This document shows positions 44,439 to 53,339 of a stretch of 64,000 nt of DNA, one piece after another; position 1 is the stretch's first letter; each line of letters opens with the position of its first letter. Below the pieces are notes generated by a model, which saw nothing but the letters and a program-made list of their open reading frames with translations, made no database searches and was not told the origin of the DNA. This DNA is from JANOYJ01 sp963792485 (lineage in GTDB: Bacteria; Pseudomonadota; Alphaproteobacteria; Rhizobiales; Rhizobiaceae). The position numbers and the translations under genes are program-made. The stretch covers positions 1 through 64,000 of the forward strand of contig CAWBWL010000006.1 in assembly GCA_963792485.1 (NCBI GenBank), written 5' to 3'.

Positions 44439-45032
44439 TCAGCGCGTGCGGCAGAAGACGTTGATGCGCGCCATTTCATTGATGTAATCGAGGAAGAGCA
44501 CCTCATAGGACATGACCTCGACGTCGAGCAGCTCACTGAGGCGCGCCCGCATGGCGACGGGGTTCGAGAAAATCTCCTTGTCGATCTGGTCGAGGTTGAT
44601 CTTGGCGGTGCTGACGGATTTCAGAATGCGCGGGTGATCAAGGACGTAGACGCCAGCGAGCAGCAGTCCGGCAATCATCGCAGAGAGCATGAACGAAGCG
44701 CCCTGCACCGAGCAGATCACCGCAATGGCCACGCTGCCGAAAAAGTAAGTCATCTCGGTCTTTTCCAGCGGCTCCGAGCGCAGCGTAAACAGCGCCAGGA
44801 TGGCGAAGAGGCCGAAGCCCGCGGTGACGCCGAAGTTGACCGATGACAGAATTGTCAGAACCGAGAAGACGAACAGATTGAATAGCGCCGCGGCCGTAAC
44901 CACTTCCTTGTTGTGGTAGCGCCGGTAGTAGAAGCCGAACACATGGATCGACATGGCGAATATATTCAGCGCAAAGCGGGCGAGTATCTGTCCGTACTGG
45001 GCGATGAAATCCTGTAAGAGCAGCGTGTTCAT
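44439..45032 (-). CDS. DUF4956-family membrane protein
   Basis: A 197-aa membrane protein with four to five hydrophobic helices (FALNIFAMSIHVFGFYY, AALFNLFVFSVLTILSS, FGLFAILALFTLRS, TYFFGSVAIAVICSV, FMLSAMIAGLLLAGVYVL) and a cytosolic C-terminal domain. GFGLFAILALFTLRSEPLEKTEMTYFF is the family signature. It may serve as a membrane partner for the VTC protein. Start ATG 45032 is preferred to 45053. Confidence 0.85.
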   Translation of the reverse strand: MNTLLLQDFIAQYGQILARFALNIFAMSIHVFGFYYRRYHNKEVVTAAALFNLFVFSVLTILSSVNFGVTAGFGLFAILALFTLRSEPLEKTEMTYFFGSVAIAVICSVQGASFMLSAMIAGLLLAGVYVLDHPRILKSVSTAKINLDQIDKEIFSNPVAMRARLSELLDVEVMSYEVLFLDYINEMARINVFCRTR

Positions 45033-45210
45033 TGGTCCCTCAGTTTCTTTCATGAACCGCAGTCTGCTGCGGCGCGGCCCTGTTGCGGTGTTGCGACCCT
45101 TGGCTAGAACCTATCTGGACCAGCCTGACAGGCCGCTGACTTGAATCTGACAGGCAGCCGGATCGTTAGCTGACGAACTGCTGACAACCGGTCGTTTGGA
45201 CTGGGCAGTT

Positions 45211-45244
45211 CAAAAAAAATGTCCCCGGCCATCGGCCCGGGGAC
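45211..45244 (-). terminator. rho-independent terminator of the small RTX gene
   Basis: On the minus strand GTCCCCGG and CCGGGGAC close a strong stem with a GCCGATGG centre, followed by ATTTTTTTTG. It is 52 bp past the stop of the gene at 45296-46213. The rest of the 45033-45295 gap holds no gene. Confidence 0.88.
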
Positions 45245-45295
45245 AATTGTTGATTGGGTATGTCTCAAGAGAATTCTTGCTTTTTGGACACTTGA

Positions 45296-46213
45296 TCAGA
45301 CGAAGATGAAATCATCCGCGTTGACCTGGGGAGCGCCTGTCAGCGTTGCGATGAGCTGCGGCCCGAGAGCACCGGTGCCGTCCATGTCGAACCAGACCTG
45401 ACCGGCATCGGTGTCGTAGAGCACCGTTGCGAGGGCGGTGACGGCTTTTGGCGCCAGGTTCGCGACAAACGTTGTGCCGTCGTTCAGATTGGTGCCGGGG
45501 TCGACGCCGAAGCCAAGGCCGAAGAACTCGAACCGGTCGCCGCTGGAGAAATCAGTGACAACGTCGAAACCCTCGAACCGGGAGGCGTAGTAAAACACGT
45601 CATCGCCAAGTCCGCCGACCAGCCAATCGGCGTTTGCGCCGCCTGAGATGAAGTCATTATCAACACCGCCGTAGACGCCATCCACGCCTGCGCCGCCAGC
45701 CAGTTTGTCATTTCCATTGTCGCCCAACACGAAGTCATTCTCGCTGCCGCCATCGACGATGTCGTCGCCAAATCCGCCAGTGAGATAGTCAGCGCCTGAG
45801 TTGCCGAAGAGCCAATCATTGCCCTCGGCGCCGGCGAGCGTGTCATTGCCCGCGCCGCCGAACATGGCGTCATCGCCGTTCGCGCCGTAGAGGATGTCGT
45901 TGCCGGCTTCGCCGAACAGGATATCATTGCCATCGCCGCTATAAACGCCATCATTACCGATGCCGGCGAGCACATAATCATTGCCGAAGCCGCCAAAGAC
46001 CACATCATCGCCGCCAAGCGCCGCAATCACGTCATTGCCGGACTGGCCGTTGATTGTCTGAGACAGGGCGGTGCCCATGACCAGGTCATTGTTCTCGCCG
46101 GGGATCGCCGTCGGCTGCGCCGCGTCGACCAGCGACCGGATCGAGTCCAGAAGTTCGCTGCGCAGGGAAGGATCGGCAGCAAAAATGTCGGTTGGTACCG
46201 GAGGAAGTGCCAT
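45296..46213 (-). CDS. small RTX-type calcium-binding protein
   Basis: A 305-aa acidic protein without Sec signal. A 40-residue head is followed by RTX nonapeptides (about 50-205), for example GGFGNDYVLAGIGNDGVYSG. The C-terminal domain has DVFYYASRFEGFDVVTDFSSGDRFEF, typical of M10-like RTX C-termini, and ends VNADDFIFV, a likely type I secretion signal. AAGGAG precedes ATG 46213. Its own ECF-type promoter lies at 46265-46289. Confidence 0.9.
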   Translation of the reverse strand: MALPPVPTDIFAADPSLRSELLDSIRSLVDAAQPTAIPGENNDLVMGTALSQTINGQSGNDVIAALGGDDVVFGGFGNDYVLAGIGNDGVYSGDGNDILFGEAGNDILYGANGDDAMFGGAGNDTLAGAEGNDWLFGNSGADYLTGGFGDDIVDGGSENDFVLGDNGNDKLAGGAGVDGVYGGVDNDFISGGANADWLVGGLGDDVFYYASRFEGFDVVTDFSSGDRFEFFGLGFGVDPGTNLNDGTTFVANLAPKAVTALATVLYDTDAGQVWFDMDGTGALGPQLIATLTGAPQVNADDFIFV

Positions 46214-46264
46214 TTTGTCGTCTCCTTGTTTTGCCGCGGCCCGTTGTCGGGACGCTGAGGAGAA

Positions 46265-46289
46265 GACGGTCAGGCAGAGGGTTTATTCC
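46265..46289 (-). promoter_or_regulatory. predicted ECF sigma promoter of the small RTX gene
   Basis: On the minus strand GGAATA (46284-46289) continues as GGAATAAA, and CGTC (46265-46268) lies exactly 15 bp further. The same pair and spacing occurs before the S8 protease on the plus strand. -35 GGAA and -10 CGTC-type boxes are usual for ECF sigma factors, and one is encoded between the two promoters. Confidence 0.65.
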
Positions 46290-46324
46290 CGGCATCCGCA
46301 GAAATAATCTGGCCGCTGAAAAAT

Positions 46325-47089
46325 TCAGCGGCTTGCGCTGATGTCTTTCAGGGCCTTTTCTTCCTCAGAAAGGCTGAGGGCCGGGCTGGCGCCTGTTGCG
46401 CTCATATAGGCTTCAATCGACTCAAGCGAAGAAGCGGGGGCAAACTCTCCCCCGGCGCGGCTCGCGGCCACCGCGATGCGGATTTGCCATGCCTCTTGCT
46501 CGTGACAGGCGACCGCGACAATTGCGGACCCGTCGGTGCGGTCATGCTCGAACTCCCGGCAAAGTGCGCCTTCAGCGTCGCGGAAGGTGGCGATCGCCCG
46601 GAGCGTTCCCTTGCCTGCGAGCGCCCGGCTCTCCCCTTGGGCAGCCGAATTGAGAACTTCCGAGACGTAGGGTTCCGCTGCCGCCGCAACGTGGACGCTG
46701 TTGTCTCCCTGGATGGTGCCTGCGGCGTAGAATCCGCCCAAGCCGCCAATTGCAAGCGCGAGCGAGGCGGCGAGCGGCAGATGCCAGGACTGCCGCTGCG
46801 AGTTGGCGGCAACCGGAGCCGCCCGTCTGAACGGGATCGGCGCGCCTGCCTGCGCGGCTTGTTCCGCAAGCTCCGCCACCCGCCTTTCAAGCGCGGGCGG
46901 AACTTTTTCGTCAAGCAGTGTTTTCATCGCCCTGAACGCCAGGGGCGATGTGTTGGAGAATATCGCCACGCGGCGCGCCAGCGCCTCATCTCCCTCAAGC
47001 GCGCGCGCGATTTCCTCCATGCGCGCGGCGTCAAGCTCGCCGTCGGCAAAGGCCATCAATTCTTCGTCGGTGAATAATTCAGGCGGCAT
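46325..47089 (-). CDS. membrane-anchored anti-sigma factor
   Basis: A 254-aa protein. The N-terminal 60 residues (ELFTDEELMAFADGELDAARMEEIARALEGDE) are of the anti-sigma domain type, though a zinc-binding HxxxCxxC is not seen. One membrane segment (LPLAASLALAIGGLGGFYAAG, about 104-124) separates it from a periplasmic domain of about 130 residues. It starts 42 bp after the sigma gene stop. Release would need proteolysis or a periplasmic signal. Confidence 0.82.
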   Translation of the reverse strand: MPPELFTDEELMAFADGELDAARMEEIARALEGDEALARRVAIFSNTSPLAFRAMKTLLDEKVPPALERRVAELAEQAAQAGAPIPFRRAAPVAANSQRQSWHLPLAASLALAIGGLGGFYAAGTIQGDNSVHVAAAAEPYVSEVLNSAAQGESRALAGKGTLRAIATFRDAEGALCREFEHDRTDGSAIVAVACHEQEAWQIRIAVAASRAGGEFAPASSLESIEAYMSATGASPALSLSEEEKALKDISASR

Positions 47090-47131
47090 GTCGAGCTCAA
47101 ACCCCAGGCTTCGTGAATAACGCGCGGCGCA

Positions 47132-47623
47132 TCAGTTTATTCCCACCATCTTTGCAAGGGCAATGCGGCCTCGAGCAAGGCGGCTCATCAGCGTGCCAAT
47201 CGGTATTTCCAGGAGTTCCGACGCTTCACGGTAGGAAAATTCTTCCACGCACACCAGCATAAGCGGATCGCGCTGTTCCTCCGGCAATTTCAGAATGGCT
47301 TCAAACACGGCGCGCAGCATCAGCTTGTCTTCCGTCTCGGCAGCGCCGTCCGTGGACAGTAGCGCGCCCGCATCGGCGGCGTCGATGCCTGTCCCCCTGG
47401 TTTTTTGGCGGCGGGTCATGTCGATCCAGCTGTTGCGCAAGATCCTGAACAGCCAAGCGTCAAGCCTGGTCGCCGGATCAAAGGAAGTGCGGGCGGCGAA
47501 GGCTTTCTCGCAGGTGATCTGCACAAGATCGTCAGCGACATCGCGGGAGCGGGACAGCGAGATTGCATAGCGTCTCAAATTTGGCAGCAGCGCAACTATT
47601 GATTTTGAGAACTGATCCGCCAT
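47132..47623 (-). CDS. ECF RNA polymerase sigma factor
   Basis: A 163-aa sigma-70 family protein. Region 2: LRRYAISLSRSRDVADDLVQITCEKAFA and WLFRILRNSWIDMTRRQK. Region 4: LPEEQRDPLMLVCVEEFSYREASELLEIPIGTLMSRLARGR, the HTH that reads the -35 box. It is encoded with its anti-sigma gene and is divergent from the S8 protease. I could not find the same promoter boxes before the sigma gene itself. Confidence 0.92.
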   Translation of the reverse strand: MADQFSKSIVALLPNLRRYAISLSRSRDVADDLVQITCEKAFAARTSFDPATRLDAWLFRILRNSWIDMTRRQKTRGTGIDAADAGALLSTDGAAETEDKLMLRAVFEAILKLPEEQRDPLMLVCVEEFSYREASELLEIPIGTLMSRLARGRIALAKMVGIN

Positions 47624-47659
47624 GTTTTCGCTTTGTCATGGGATTATTTCGCGCGTGAC

Positions 47660-47684
47660 GGAATAAAGAGCCGACCCAAGCGTC
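47660..47684 (+). promoter_or_regulatory. predicted ECF sigma promoter of the S8 protease
   Basis: GGAATAAA (47660-47667) and CGTC (47681-47684) with 15 bp between GGAATA and CGTC, the same arrangement as at 46265-46289. It lies 58 bp before the chosen start codon. Confidence 0.65.
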
Positions 47685-47742
47685 ATTGTCCAGACATGAA
47701 TTCCACTTTAGCTTGGCATGCGGCCGCTCCTGGCCCGGAAAG

Positions 47743-49215
47743 ATGGTTAAGGAAATGCCGGTTTTGATCAGAAGACGCGCAGTTTTGCTGTTTTGGGCCG
47801 CTCTCGCCGCCGCTGTTCTTGCAGGGATTCCAGTCCTCAGCCACATGCCGGGAACAATCGCCTATGCGCAAGAGGATGATGATGACGGCGGGGATGATGA
47901 TGATGGCGGCGGCGGCGGATCAAGTGGCGGCGCGTCCGCATCCCCTTCTTCCGGCGGCGGTTCAAGCTACAAGTCTTCGAACCCGGTTAAACGCCTCTTC
48001 CGGCCAAAACCGCGCCGCAGCGCCGCTGCCGTCCGCAAGAAACAGATTCGCGCCGCAGTGAAGGCGAAACGGCCCGCCGCGCGCCGCCAAGTCCGGCCGC
48101 AGATACTGCCGGTCCGCGCCGCTGACGAAATCATCGCGCTTGATCTGACGCCGGACCAACGGGCGGCTCTGGTCCTGCGCGGGTATGAGATTGTCGAAAC
48201 CGCGACGGTCGCCTCGCTCGGCGCGGAAATGTTCCGGCTGCGCGTTCCGCAGGGCACAGGCCTGGACACTGCGCGCGCCGACGTCACAGCGATCAATCCT
48301 GCCGCGCTTGCCGACTTCAATCATTATTACAGGACAGAGGCCGGGGATGGCTGCGATAAAGCGCACTGTGCCGCCTGGGAGCTGATCTCCTGGCCAACTG
48401 GCGAAGGCTCCAGCGGCCAATGCCAGACCGGCCTCAGGCTCGGCATCATCGACACGGCGGTTAATGCGAGGCATGAGGCGCTTGAAGGTCAGAAGCTTGA
48501 AATCATTGGCATGCCAGGCAGCTCCGGCCCAACAAACTCCAGCGCCCAGCATGGAACGGCGGTGGCAGCGCTGCTCATCGGCTCGCCAGACAGCAAAACG
48601 CCGGGGCTTCTGCCGCAGGCAAGCCTTGCCGCCATTGATCCGTTCGAACGCGTGGGGCGCGATGAGCGCAGCAGCGCCTTCGCCGTTGTCAAGGCGCTGG
48701 ATGTGCTGACGAACCGGAATGTCTCGGTCATCAATATGAGCCTTGCGGGTCCGCGCAACGCGCTGCTTGAAAGGCTAGTCGGGCGTGTCGACGAGATGGG
48801 CGTCATAGTTGTCGCCGCGGCAGGAAATGATGGCCCCCGCGCTGCGCCGGCTTTTCCCGCTGCTTTCCCAGCGGTTTTGGCGGTCGCGGCGCTGGACCGA
48901 ACCAAACGCATCTACCGCCGTTCCAATCAGGGCAGCCACATCGACTTTGCCGCGCCCGGCGTCGCGATCTGGACAGCTGCGTCCATTAGTGGAGGCAAAG
49001 CGAAAACCGGAACATCCTTTGCGGCGCCGTTCGTGTCTGCCGCTGCAGCAATTGCAAAGGCCACAGTCCCGGCCAGCAGCCCCGCAGAAGTTGCCGACGC
49101 GCTTGCCGCCCGCGCGCTTGACCTTGGGCCCGCAGGCAAAGACCCTGCGTTCGGACACGGTCTGGTGCAGGCGGACAGCTATTGTGGGTCCGCAAAAGGC
49201 GCCGGACCGCTGTGA
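47743..49215 (+). CDS. secreted S8 (subtilisin-like) serine protease
   Basis: A protein of 490 aa. N-terminal signal or anchor (VLLFWAALAAAVLAGIPVL), then an Asp/Gly/Ser-rich low-complexity stretch (QEDDDDGGDDDDGGGGG), a basic proline-rich segment, a propeptide-like part, and the catalytic domain. Triad: Asp in GIIDTAVN (about 237), His in AQHGTAVAAL (about 270), Ser in TGTSFAAPFVSAA (about 422). Asn of AAGNDGP forms the oxyanion hole. The start is ATG 47743 or 47755. Its ECF-type promoter suggests control by the adjacent sigma factor; it might process RTX or envelope proteins (inference). Confidence 0.9.
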   Translation: MVKEMPVLIRRRAVLLFWAALAAAVLAGIPVLSHMPGTIAYAQEDDDDGGDDDDGGGGGSSGGASASPSSGGGSSYKSSNPVKRLFRPKPRRSAAAVRKKQIRAAVKAKRPAARRQVRPQILPVRAADEIIALDLTPDQRAALVLRGYEIVETATVASLGAEMFRLRVPQGTGLDTARADVTAINPAALADFNHYYRTEAGDGCDKAHCAAWELISWPTGEGSSGQCQTGLRLGIIDTAVNARHEALEGQKLEIIGMPGSSGPTNSSAQHGTAVAALLIGSPDSKTPGLLPQASLAAIDPFERVGRDERSSAFAVVKALDVLTNRNVSVINMSLAGPRNALLERLVGRVDEMGVIVVAAAGNDGPRAAPAFPAAFPAVLAVAALDRTKRIYRRSNQGSHIDFAAPGVAIWTAASISGGKAKTGTSFAAPFVSAAAAIAKATVPASSPAEVADALAARALDLGPAGKDPAFGHGLVQADSYCGSAKGAGPL

Positions 49216-49395
49216 CCTGCGAGCCCTGCGTATTTGACATTGCGCTTAGCCATTCAAGCGCGTTCCGCACCATGTTCCATTGGCTTGAAGCTCCAAAGCC
49301 GCGGACCAACTGGTCCAAGCTGGTCTTGAGCTGACACTGAATGTCGATGTGTCTAATTTGATGAACGGCGCGCACTCAGCGTTCCAGCGCAACTA

Positions 49396-50934
49396 CTATA
49401 GCTTACCACCGGCCATTTCCTGCAGGATTGACTGGGTCTTGGCGGAAATTCCATTTCTTTTCTCCGGCTTCATCGCGTCAAGCCCCGCATAAGTGTAGTT
49501 CAGCCGCTTATTGCCGCGCAGCCTTCCCTCATTGCGTGCGATGAAATCCCAGTAGAGCGCATTGAACGGGCATGCCTTGTCGCCCAGCGTGTCATCCGGG
49601 TCATAGGCGCAGCCGGCGCAGAAATTGCTCATCTTGTTGATGTATTTGCCGCTCGCCGCATAGGGTTTGGACGCCATGATCCCGCCATCTCCAAACAGCG
49701 CCATGCCGAGCGTATTGGGCAGCTCCACCCATTCATAGGCGTCGGCATAAACCGCAAGATACCATTCACAGACTTCGTGCGGGCGAATGCCGGCGAGCAG
49801 CGCGAAATTGCCGGTGATCATCAGTCTTTGAATGTGGTGCGAGTAAGCGTGCTCTTTGGTGTGGCGCACCGCCTCGCACAGACACGCCATTTTCGTCGGC
49901 CCGCCCCAATAGAGCGCAGGCAGCTGCCGGTCCGCTTCCAGAAAGTTCAGCCCGCCATAATCCGGCATGTTAAGCCAGTAAATGCCGCGCACATATTCGC
50001 GCCAGCCCATGATCTGGCGGATGAAGCCTTCAACCGCGTTCAGAGGCGCGTTTCCCGCGTGAAAGGCGTTTTCGGCCAAGCGGCAGATTTCCAGCGGCTC
50101 CAGGAGACCGGCGTTCAGATAGGCGGAGATCAGCGAGTGATACATATAGGGCTCGCCCTTCAGCATCGCGTCCTGATAATCGCCGAACTGCGGCAGCAGC
50201 TCATCGATGAAATGCGTTAACTCCGCCAGCGCCTGATGACGGGTCACGGCAAAATGAAATGGCGTCAGGTCGCCGAAATGATGGGAGAAGCGCTCCGCCA
50301 CCAAAGCCAGCACTTCCTGCGTGATGGCGTTTTTCTTGTGGCTGATGCGGTTCGGGATGTTCAGCCCGGCTTTGGGCGGCTTCCGGTTTTCGGCGTCAAA
50401 ATTCCACCTCCCGCCTAAAGGGCTGCCGCCCTTTCCGGTCAGAACTTGAAAACCCCTGCGCATTTCGCGATAGAAATACTCCATGCGCAATTGTTTGCGC
50501 CCGCCGGCCCATGTCTTGAACTCTGTGATTGAGCACATGAAGCGCTCATCGCTGCGGATTTCCACCGGCAAGCCCAAGGAACTTTGCCAGGCCTTGAATT
50601 TCTCCAGCACCCGCCATTCGCCGGGTTCCGTCAGTGTCAGCTTACCGAAGGACTTACTCTGCAGCGCCCTTGTGACTTCACCGTCAAGACTGCCGGAATT
50701 GTCAGCGTCATCGAGTTTCACATAGCGGACTTCGATGTCCTTTGCCCGCAGCTCTTCGGCAAAGTGCCGCATCGCCGAAAACAGGAACGCTATTTTCTTC
50801 GGATGATGCTTCACATAGGAAGCCTCCTCCATCACTTCGCACATCAGGACAATATCGCCCGGCTCAATGCCTTTGAGCGCGGTCAGGGAATGCGACAGCT
50901 GGTCGCCGAGAACAAGACGGAGTGAGGACATCAA
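49396..50934 (-). CDS. cryptochrome/photolyase-family protein, FeS-BCP type ((6-4) photolyase-like)
   Basis: A 512-aa flavoprotein of the PhrB / CryPro group. N-terminus LRLVLGDQLSHSLTAL, FAD domain with GRWNFDAENRKPP, FIRQIMGWREYVRGIYW and HHIQRLMITGNFALLAG. Four cysteines expected to hold a 4Fe-4S cluster are visible: one in KMACLCEA and three in NFCAGCAYDPDD...KACPFN. PhrB of Agrobacterium repairs (6-4) photoproducts. Downstream, 49216-49395 holds nothing recognisable. Confidence 0.92.
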   Translation of the reverse strand: MMSSLRLVLGDQLSHSLTALKGIEPGDIVLMCEVMEEASYVKHHPKKIAFLFSAMRHFAEELRAKDIEVRYVKLDDADNSGSLDGEVTRALQSKSFGKLTLTEPGEWRVLEKFKAWQSSLGLPVEIRSDERFMCSITEFKTWAGGRKQLRMEYFYREMRRGFQVLTGKGGSPLGGRWNFDAENRKPPKAGLNIPNRISHKKNAITQEVLALVAERFSHHFGDLTPFHFAVTRHQALAELTHFIDELLPQFGDYQDAMLKGEPYMYHSLISAYLNAGLLEPLEICRLAENAFHAGNAPLNAVEGFIRQIMGWREYVRGIYWLNMPDYGGLNFLEADRQLPALYWGGPTKMACLCEAVRHTKEHAYSHHIQRLMITGNFALLAGIRPHEVCEWYLAVYADAYEWVELPNTLGMALFGDGGIMASKPYAASGKYINKMSNFCAGCAYDPDDTLGDKACPFNALYWDFIARNEGRLRGNKRLNYTYAGLDAMKPEKRNGISAKTQSILQEMAGGKL

Positions 50935-51028
50935 GCCGATCTAGCGCAGGCGCGCTTCCGGTCGAGACCGGATTTTCATTGCAGAGCAGGCCTCAAGTGC
51001 TAAGCTTCACGCACGGAAAGGTGACGCC

Positions 51029-51799
51029 ATGAAATTGAGCGCCGTCATTGCTTTTCTCGCTGCTGCCGCGATTGCGCCGGAAGGCCAATTGCAAGAGGTC
51101 GATCTTGAGCTCGTGCTTGCGGTTGATGTGTCGCGTTCGATGAACGCGGTGGAATCGGCATTGCAGCGCAAGGGCTATGTCGAGGCGCTGTCCGATCCCG
51201 CTTTGGCCCGCGCAATTGAAGCGGGACCGCTGGGCAGGATTGCGGTCACCTATGTCGAATGGGCCGGAATAGGCCAGCAGAGGGTGACGATTGACTGGCA
51301 GGTGATCGAAGGCGGGGAGAGCGCTCTCGCCTTTGCCAAGCTCGTCGAAGCCGCGCCGATTGAATCTGCGCGCGGAACCTCGATTTCCGGCGTGGTTGAT
51401 TTTTCCGTCCGGCATATCGCGTCCAACAGCTTCAAGGGCCTGCGCACCGTGATCGATGTCTCCGGCGACGGGCCGAACAACATGGGCAGGCCGGTGCTGC
51501 GGGCGCGCGCCGATGCATTGGAAGCCGGTCTGACCGTAAATGGACTGCCGATACTCGTGCCCGGCGCAAGCGCGCTTTCAACGCTGGATGACTATTATGC
51601 CGATTGCGTCATTGGCGGACCGGGAGCATTTTCGCTGCCGGCGCGCGGCATGGAAGAGTTTGCGGTGTCGATCCGCAGAAAGCTGATTTTGGAAGTGGGC
51701 GGGCTTGTTCCCACTGAACCCGTGCCCGCCGATGACCATATGAAGTCCGACTGCTTGATCGGCGAGAAAATGCGGCAACAGTATATTGACCGGTATTAG
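51029..51799 (+). CDS. DUF1194 / von Willebrand-like secreted protein
   Basis: A 256-aa protein with a short signal peptide (MKLSAVIAFLAAAAIAPEG) and a vWA-like domain. The metal-site motif is VLAVDVSRSMN (DxSxS), then TYVEWAGIGQQRVTIDW, ISGVVDFSVRHI and VIDVSGDGPNN. Role unknown; the family is common in rhizobia. It overlaps the convergent small gene by 4 bp. Confidence 0.88.
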   Translation: MKLSAVIAFLAAAAIAPEGQLQEVDLELVLAVDVSRSMNAVESALQRKGYVEALSDPALARAIEAGPLGRIAVTYVEWAGIGQQRVTIDWQVIEGGESALAFAKLVEAAPIESARGTSISGVVDFSVRHIASNSFKGLRTVIDVSGDGPNNMGRPVLRARADALEAGLTVNGLPILVPGASALSTLDDYYADCVIGGPGAFSLPARGMEEFAVSIRRKLILEVGGLVPTEPVPADDHMKSDCLIGEKMRQQYIDRY

Positions 51800-52065
51800 A
51801 CCGGCTCGCTTGCCGGGCTCGATTCGGTCAGCGCCGGCTCGTCCGTCTGCGCTGTGGGGCAGGGCTCGCCCAGAAACTTCCAGGTGGAGATGTTGAGGCT
51901 TTTTTCGCAGCGCGCAAGCTCGCGGCCCTTCGCAGTGGCGACGCATGCCGTCTGGCCATGGGTCACAGTGCCGCCCTTGTAGATGCATATGCAGTCCGCG
52001 CCTGCGAGCGCTGGAGTGAACAAGAGAATCGCGCAAACCGCGCTAATCTTTGCCAGAAACCGCAT
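51796..52065 (-). CDS. small secreted cysteine-containing protein
   Basis: An 89-aa protein: signal peptide MRFLAKISAVCAILLFTPALAGA, then a mature part with five cysteines (DCICIYKGG, TACVATA, LARCEKS, GEPCPTA), which suggests disulfides, and an acidic tail. I do not know the family. ATG 52065 is preferred to 52077. Confidence 0.65.
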   Translation of the reverse strand: MRFLAKISAVCAILLFTPALAGADCICIYKGGTVTHGQTACVATAKGRELARCEKSLNISTWKFLGEPCPTAQTDEPALTESSPASEPV

Positions 52066-52167
52066 GACGGCCTCCAAATACGCGGCGAGTGGTTGGCAGG
52101 ATGCGCCGCGATGCGCAAAACAGTGCGCTCAAACGGGCAATAACTCAAGCTGCAATGCGCGAAGACA

Positions 52168-52518
52168 TCAGACCTTGCGGAATACGAAAACCAGCCAGGC
52201 CAGCGCGAAGACGAGCCCGGCCCACAGCGGCGAGCCATAGCGCAGCAGCGTGCGCGGGGTGACGTAACGAAGCGCGTTTGCCGCCCAGCGCCAGATTTGC
52301 GTATCCTGAATGGCAAGGCAGATCAAAAAGATGAACGCGCTGCCGAGAAGCGAAATGAACAGCCGGTCGCCGCGCGTCGTATCGAGGCCAAACACGCCGC
52401 GCCTTGGCGCGCCGCCGGGCTCGTAATATTCCCACACGCCCATGGAGGCGATGGCAAGGGCGATGAAGATAAAGAACGCGGCGGTCGGCCAGGTCCAGGC
52501 CATCCATGTCAAGCCCAT
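52168..52518 (-). CDS. glpU: DUF2160 membrane protein of the glycerol ABC locus
   Basis: A 116-aa protein with three hydrophobic stretches (AAFFIFIALAIASMGVW, LFISLLGSAFIFLICLAI, GLVFALAWLVFVF). It occupies the position of glpU in the rhizobial glpSTPQUV transporter operon and resembles its DUF2160 family. Its exact job is unknown; in Rhizobium it belongs to the glycerol locus. It starts 11 bp after glpQ. Confidence 0.82.
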   Translation of the reverse strand: MGLTWMAWTWPTAAFFIFIALAIASMGVWEYYEPGGAPRRGVFGLDTTRGDRLFISLLGSAFIFLICLAIQDTQIWRWAANALRYVTPRTLLRYGSPLWAGLVFALAWLVFVFRKV

Positions 52519-52529
52519 GATATTGCTCC

Positions 52530-53330
52530 CTAAACCCGGCCGAGGGCAAAGCCCTTGGCGATGTAATTGCGGACGAACCAGATGACGATGGCGCCCGGGA
52601 TGATCGTCAGCGACCCGGCGGCAGCGAGAAGCCCCAGTTCATAGCCCGAGGTCGAGGATGTGCGCGTCATCACGGCGGCGATGGGCTTGGCCTCCACGGA
52701 TGTCAGGGTCTTTGCCAGCAGAAGCTCGACCCATGAGAACATGAAGCAGAAGAATATCGCAACGCCAATGCCGGCGGCAATCGTCGGCAGGAATATCTTG
52801 AAGAAGAAGCTCGGGAACGAATGGCCGTCCACATAGGCCGTTTCATCCAGCTCTTTCGGAACGCCGGACATGAAGCCCTCCAGAATCCAGACCGCCAGCG
52901 GCACGTTGAACAAAGTATGCGCCAGCGCCACGGCAAGGTAGGTGTCGAACAGCTGGATGGAGGAATAGAGCTGCAGGAATGGCAGGGCGAATACCGCTGC
53001 GGGGGCCATGCGGTTGGTGAGCAGCCAGAAGAACAAATGCTTGTCGCCAAGAAACCGGTAGCGTGAGAAGGCATAAGCGGCCGGAAGGGCGGCTGCGACC
53101 GAGATCACCGTGTTGAGCGAGACATAGGCGAGCGAGTTGAAATAGCCCCAATACCAGGTCGGGTCGGTGAAAATCTTGGCGTAGTTTTCCGTCGTGAAGT
53201 TCTGCGGAAACAGCGAGAACCCGCCGAGAATTTCATTGGTCGTTTTGAACGACATCGAGACGAGCCAATAGATCGGCAGCATCAGGAAGAAAATGTAGAG
53301 CGATGGCGCCAGCCATTTTGAAATGCGCAT
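52530..53330 (-). CDS. glpQ: glycerol ABC transporter permease
   Basis: MalG-type inner-membrane permease (266 aa) with six helices. The coupling EAA loop reads YVDGHSFPSFFFKIFLPTIAAGIGVAIFF, and the N-terminus LYIFFLMLPIYWLVSMSFKTTNEI is typical. It is encoded 9 bp after glpP and forms the membrane pore with it. Confidence 0.88.
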   Translation of the reverse strand: MRISKWLAPSLYIFFLMLPIYWLVSMSFKTTNEILGGFSLFPQNFTTENYAKIFTDPTWYWGYFNSLAYVSLNTVISVAAALPAAYAFSRYRFLGDKHLFFWLLTNRMAPAAVFALPFLQLYSSIQLFDTYLAVALAHTLFNVPLAVWILEGFMSGVPKELDETAYVDGHSFPSFFFKIFLPTIAAGIGVAIFFCFMFSWVELLLAKTLTSVEAKPIAAVMTRTSSTSGYELGLLAAAGSLTIIPGAIVIWFVRNYIAKGFALGRV

Positions 53331-53339
53331 GGCAGCCTC

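Noticed and set aside
47620..47760. Autoregulatory ECF promoter before the sigma gene
   Set aside because: On the minus strand GGAATT occurs, but no CGTC box follows at the 15-bp spacing of the two accepted promoters.
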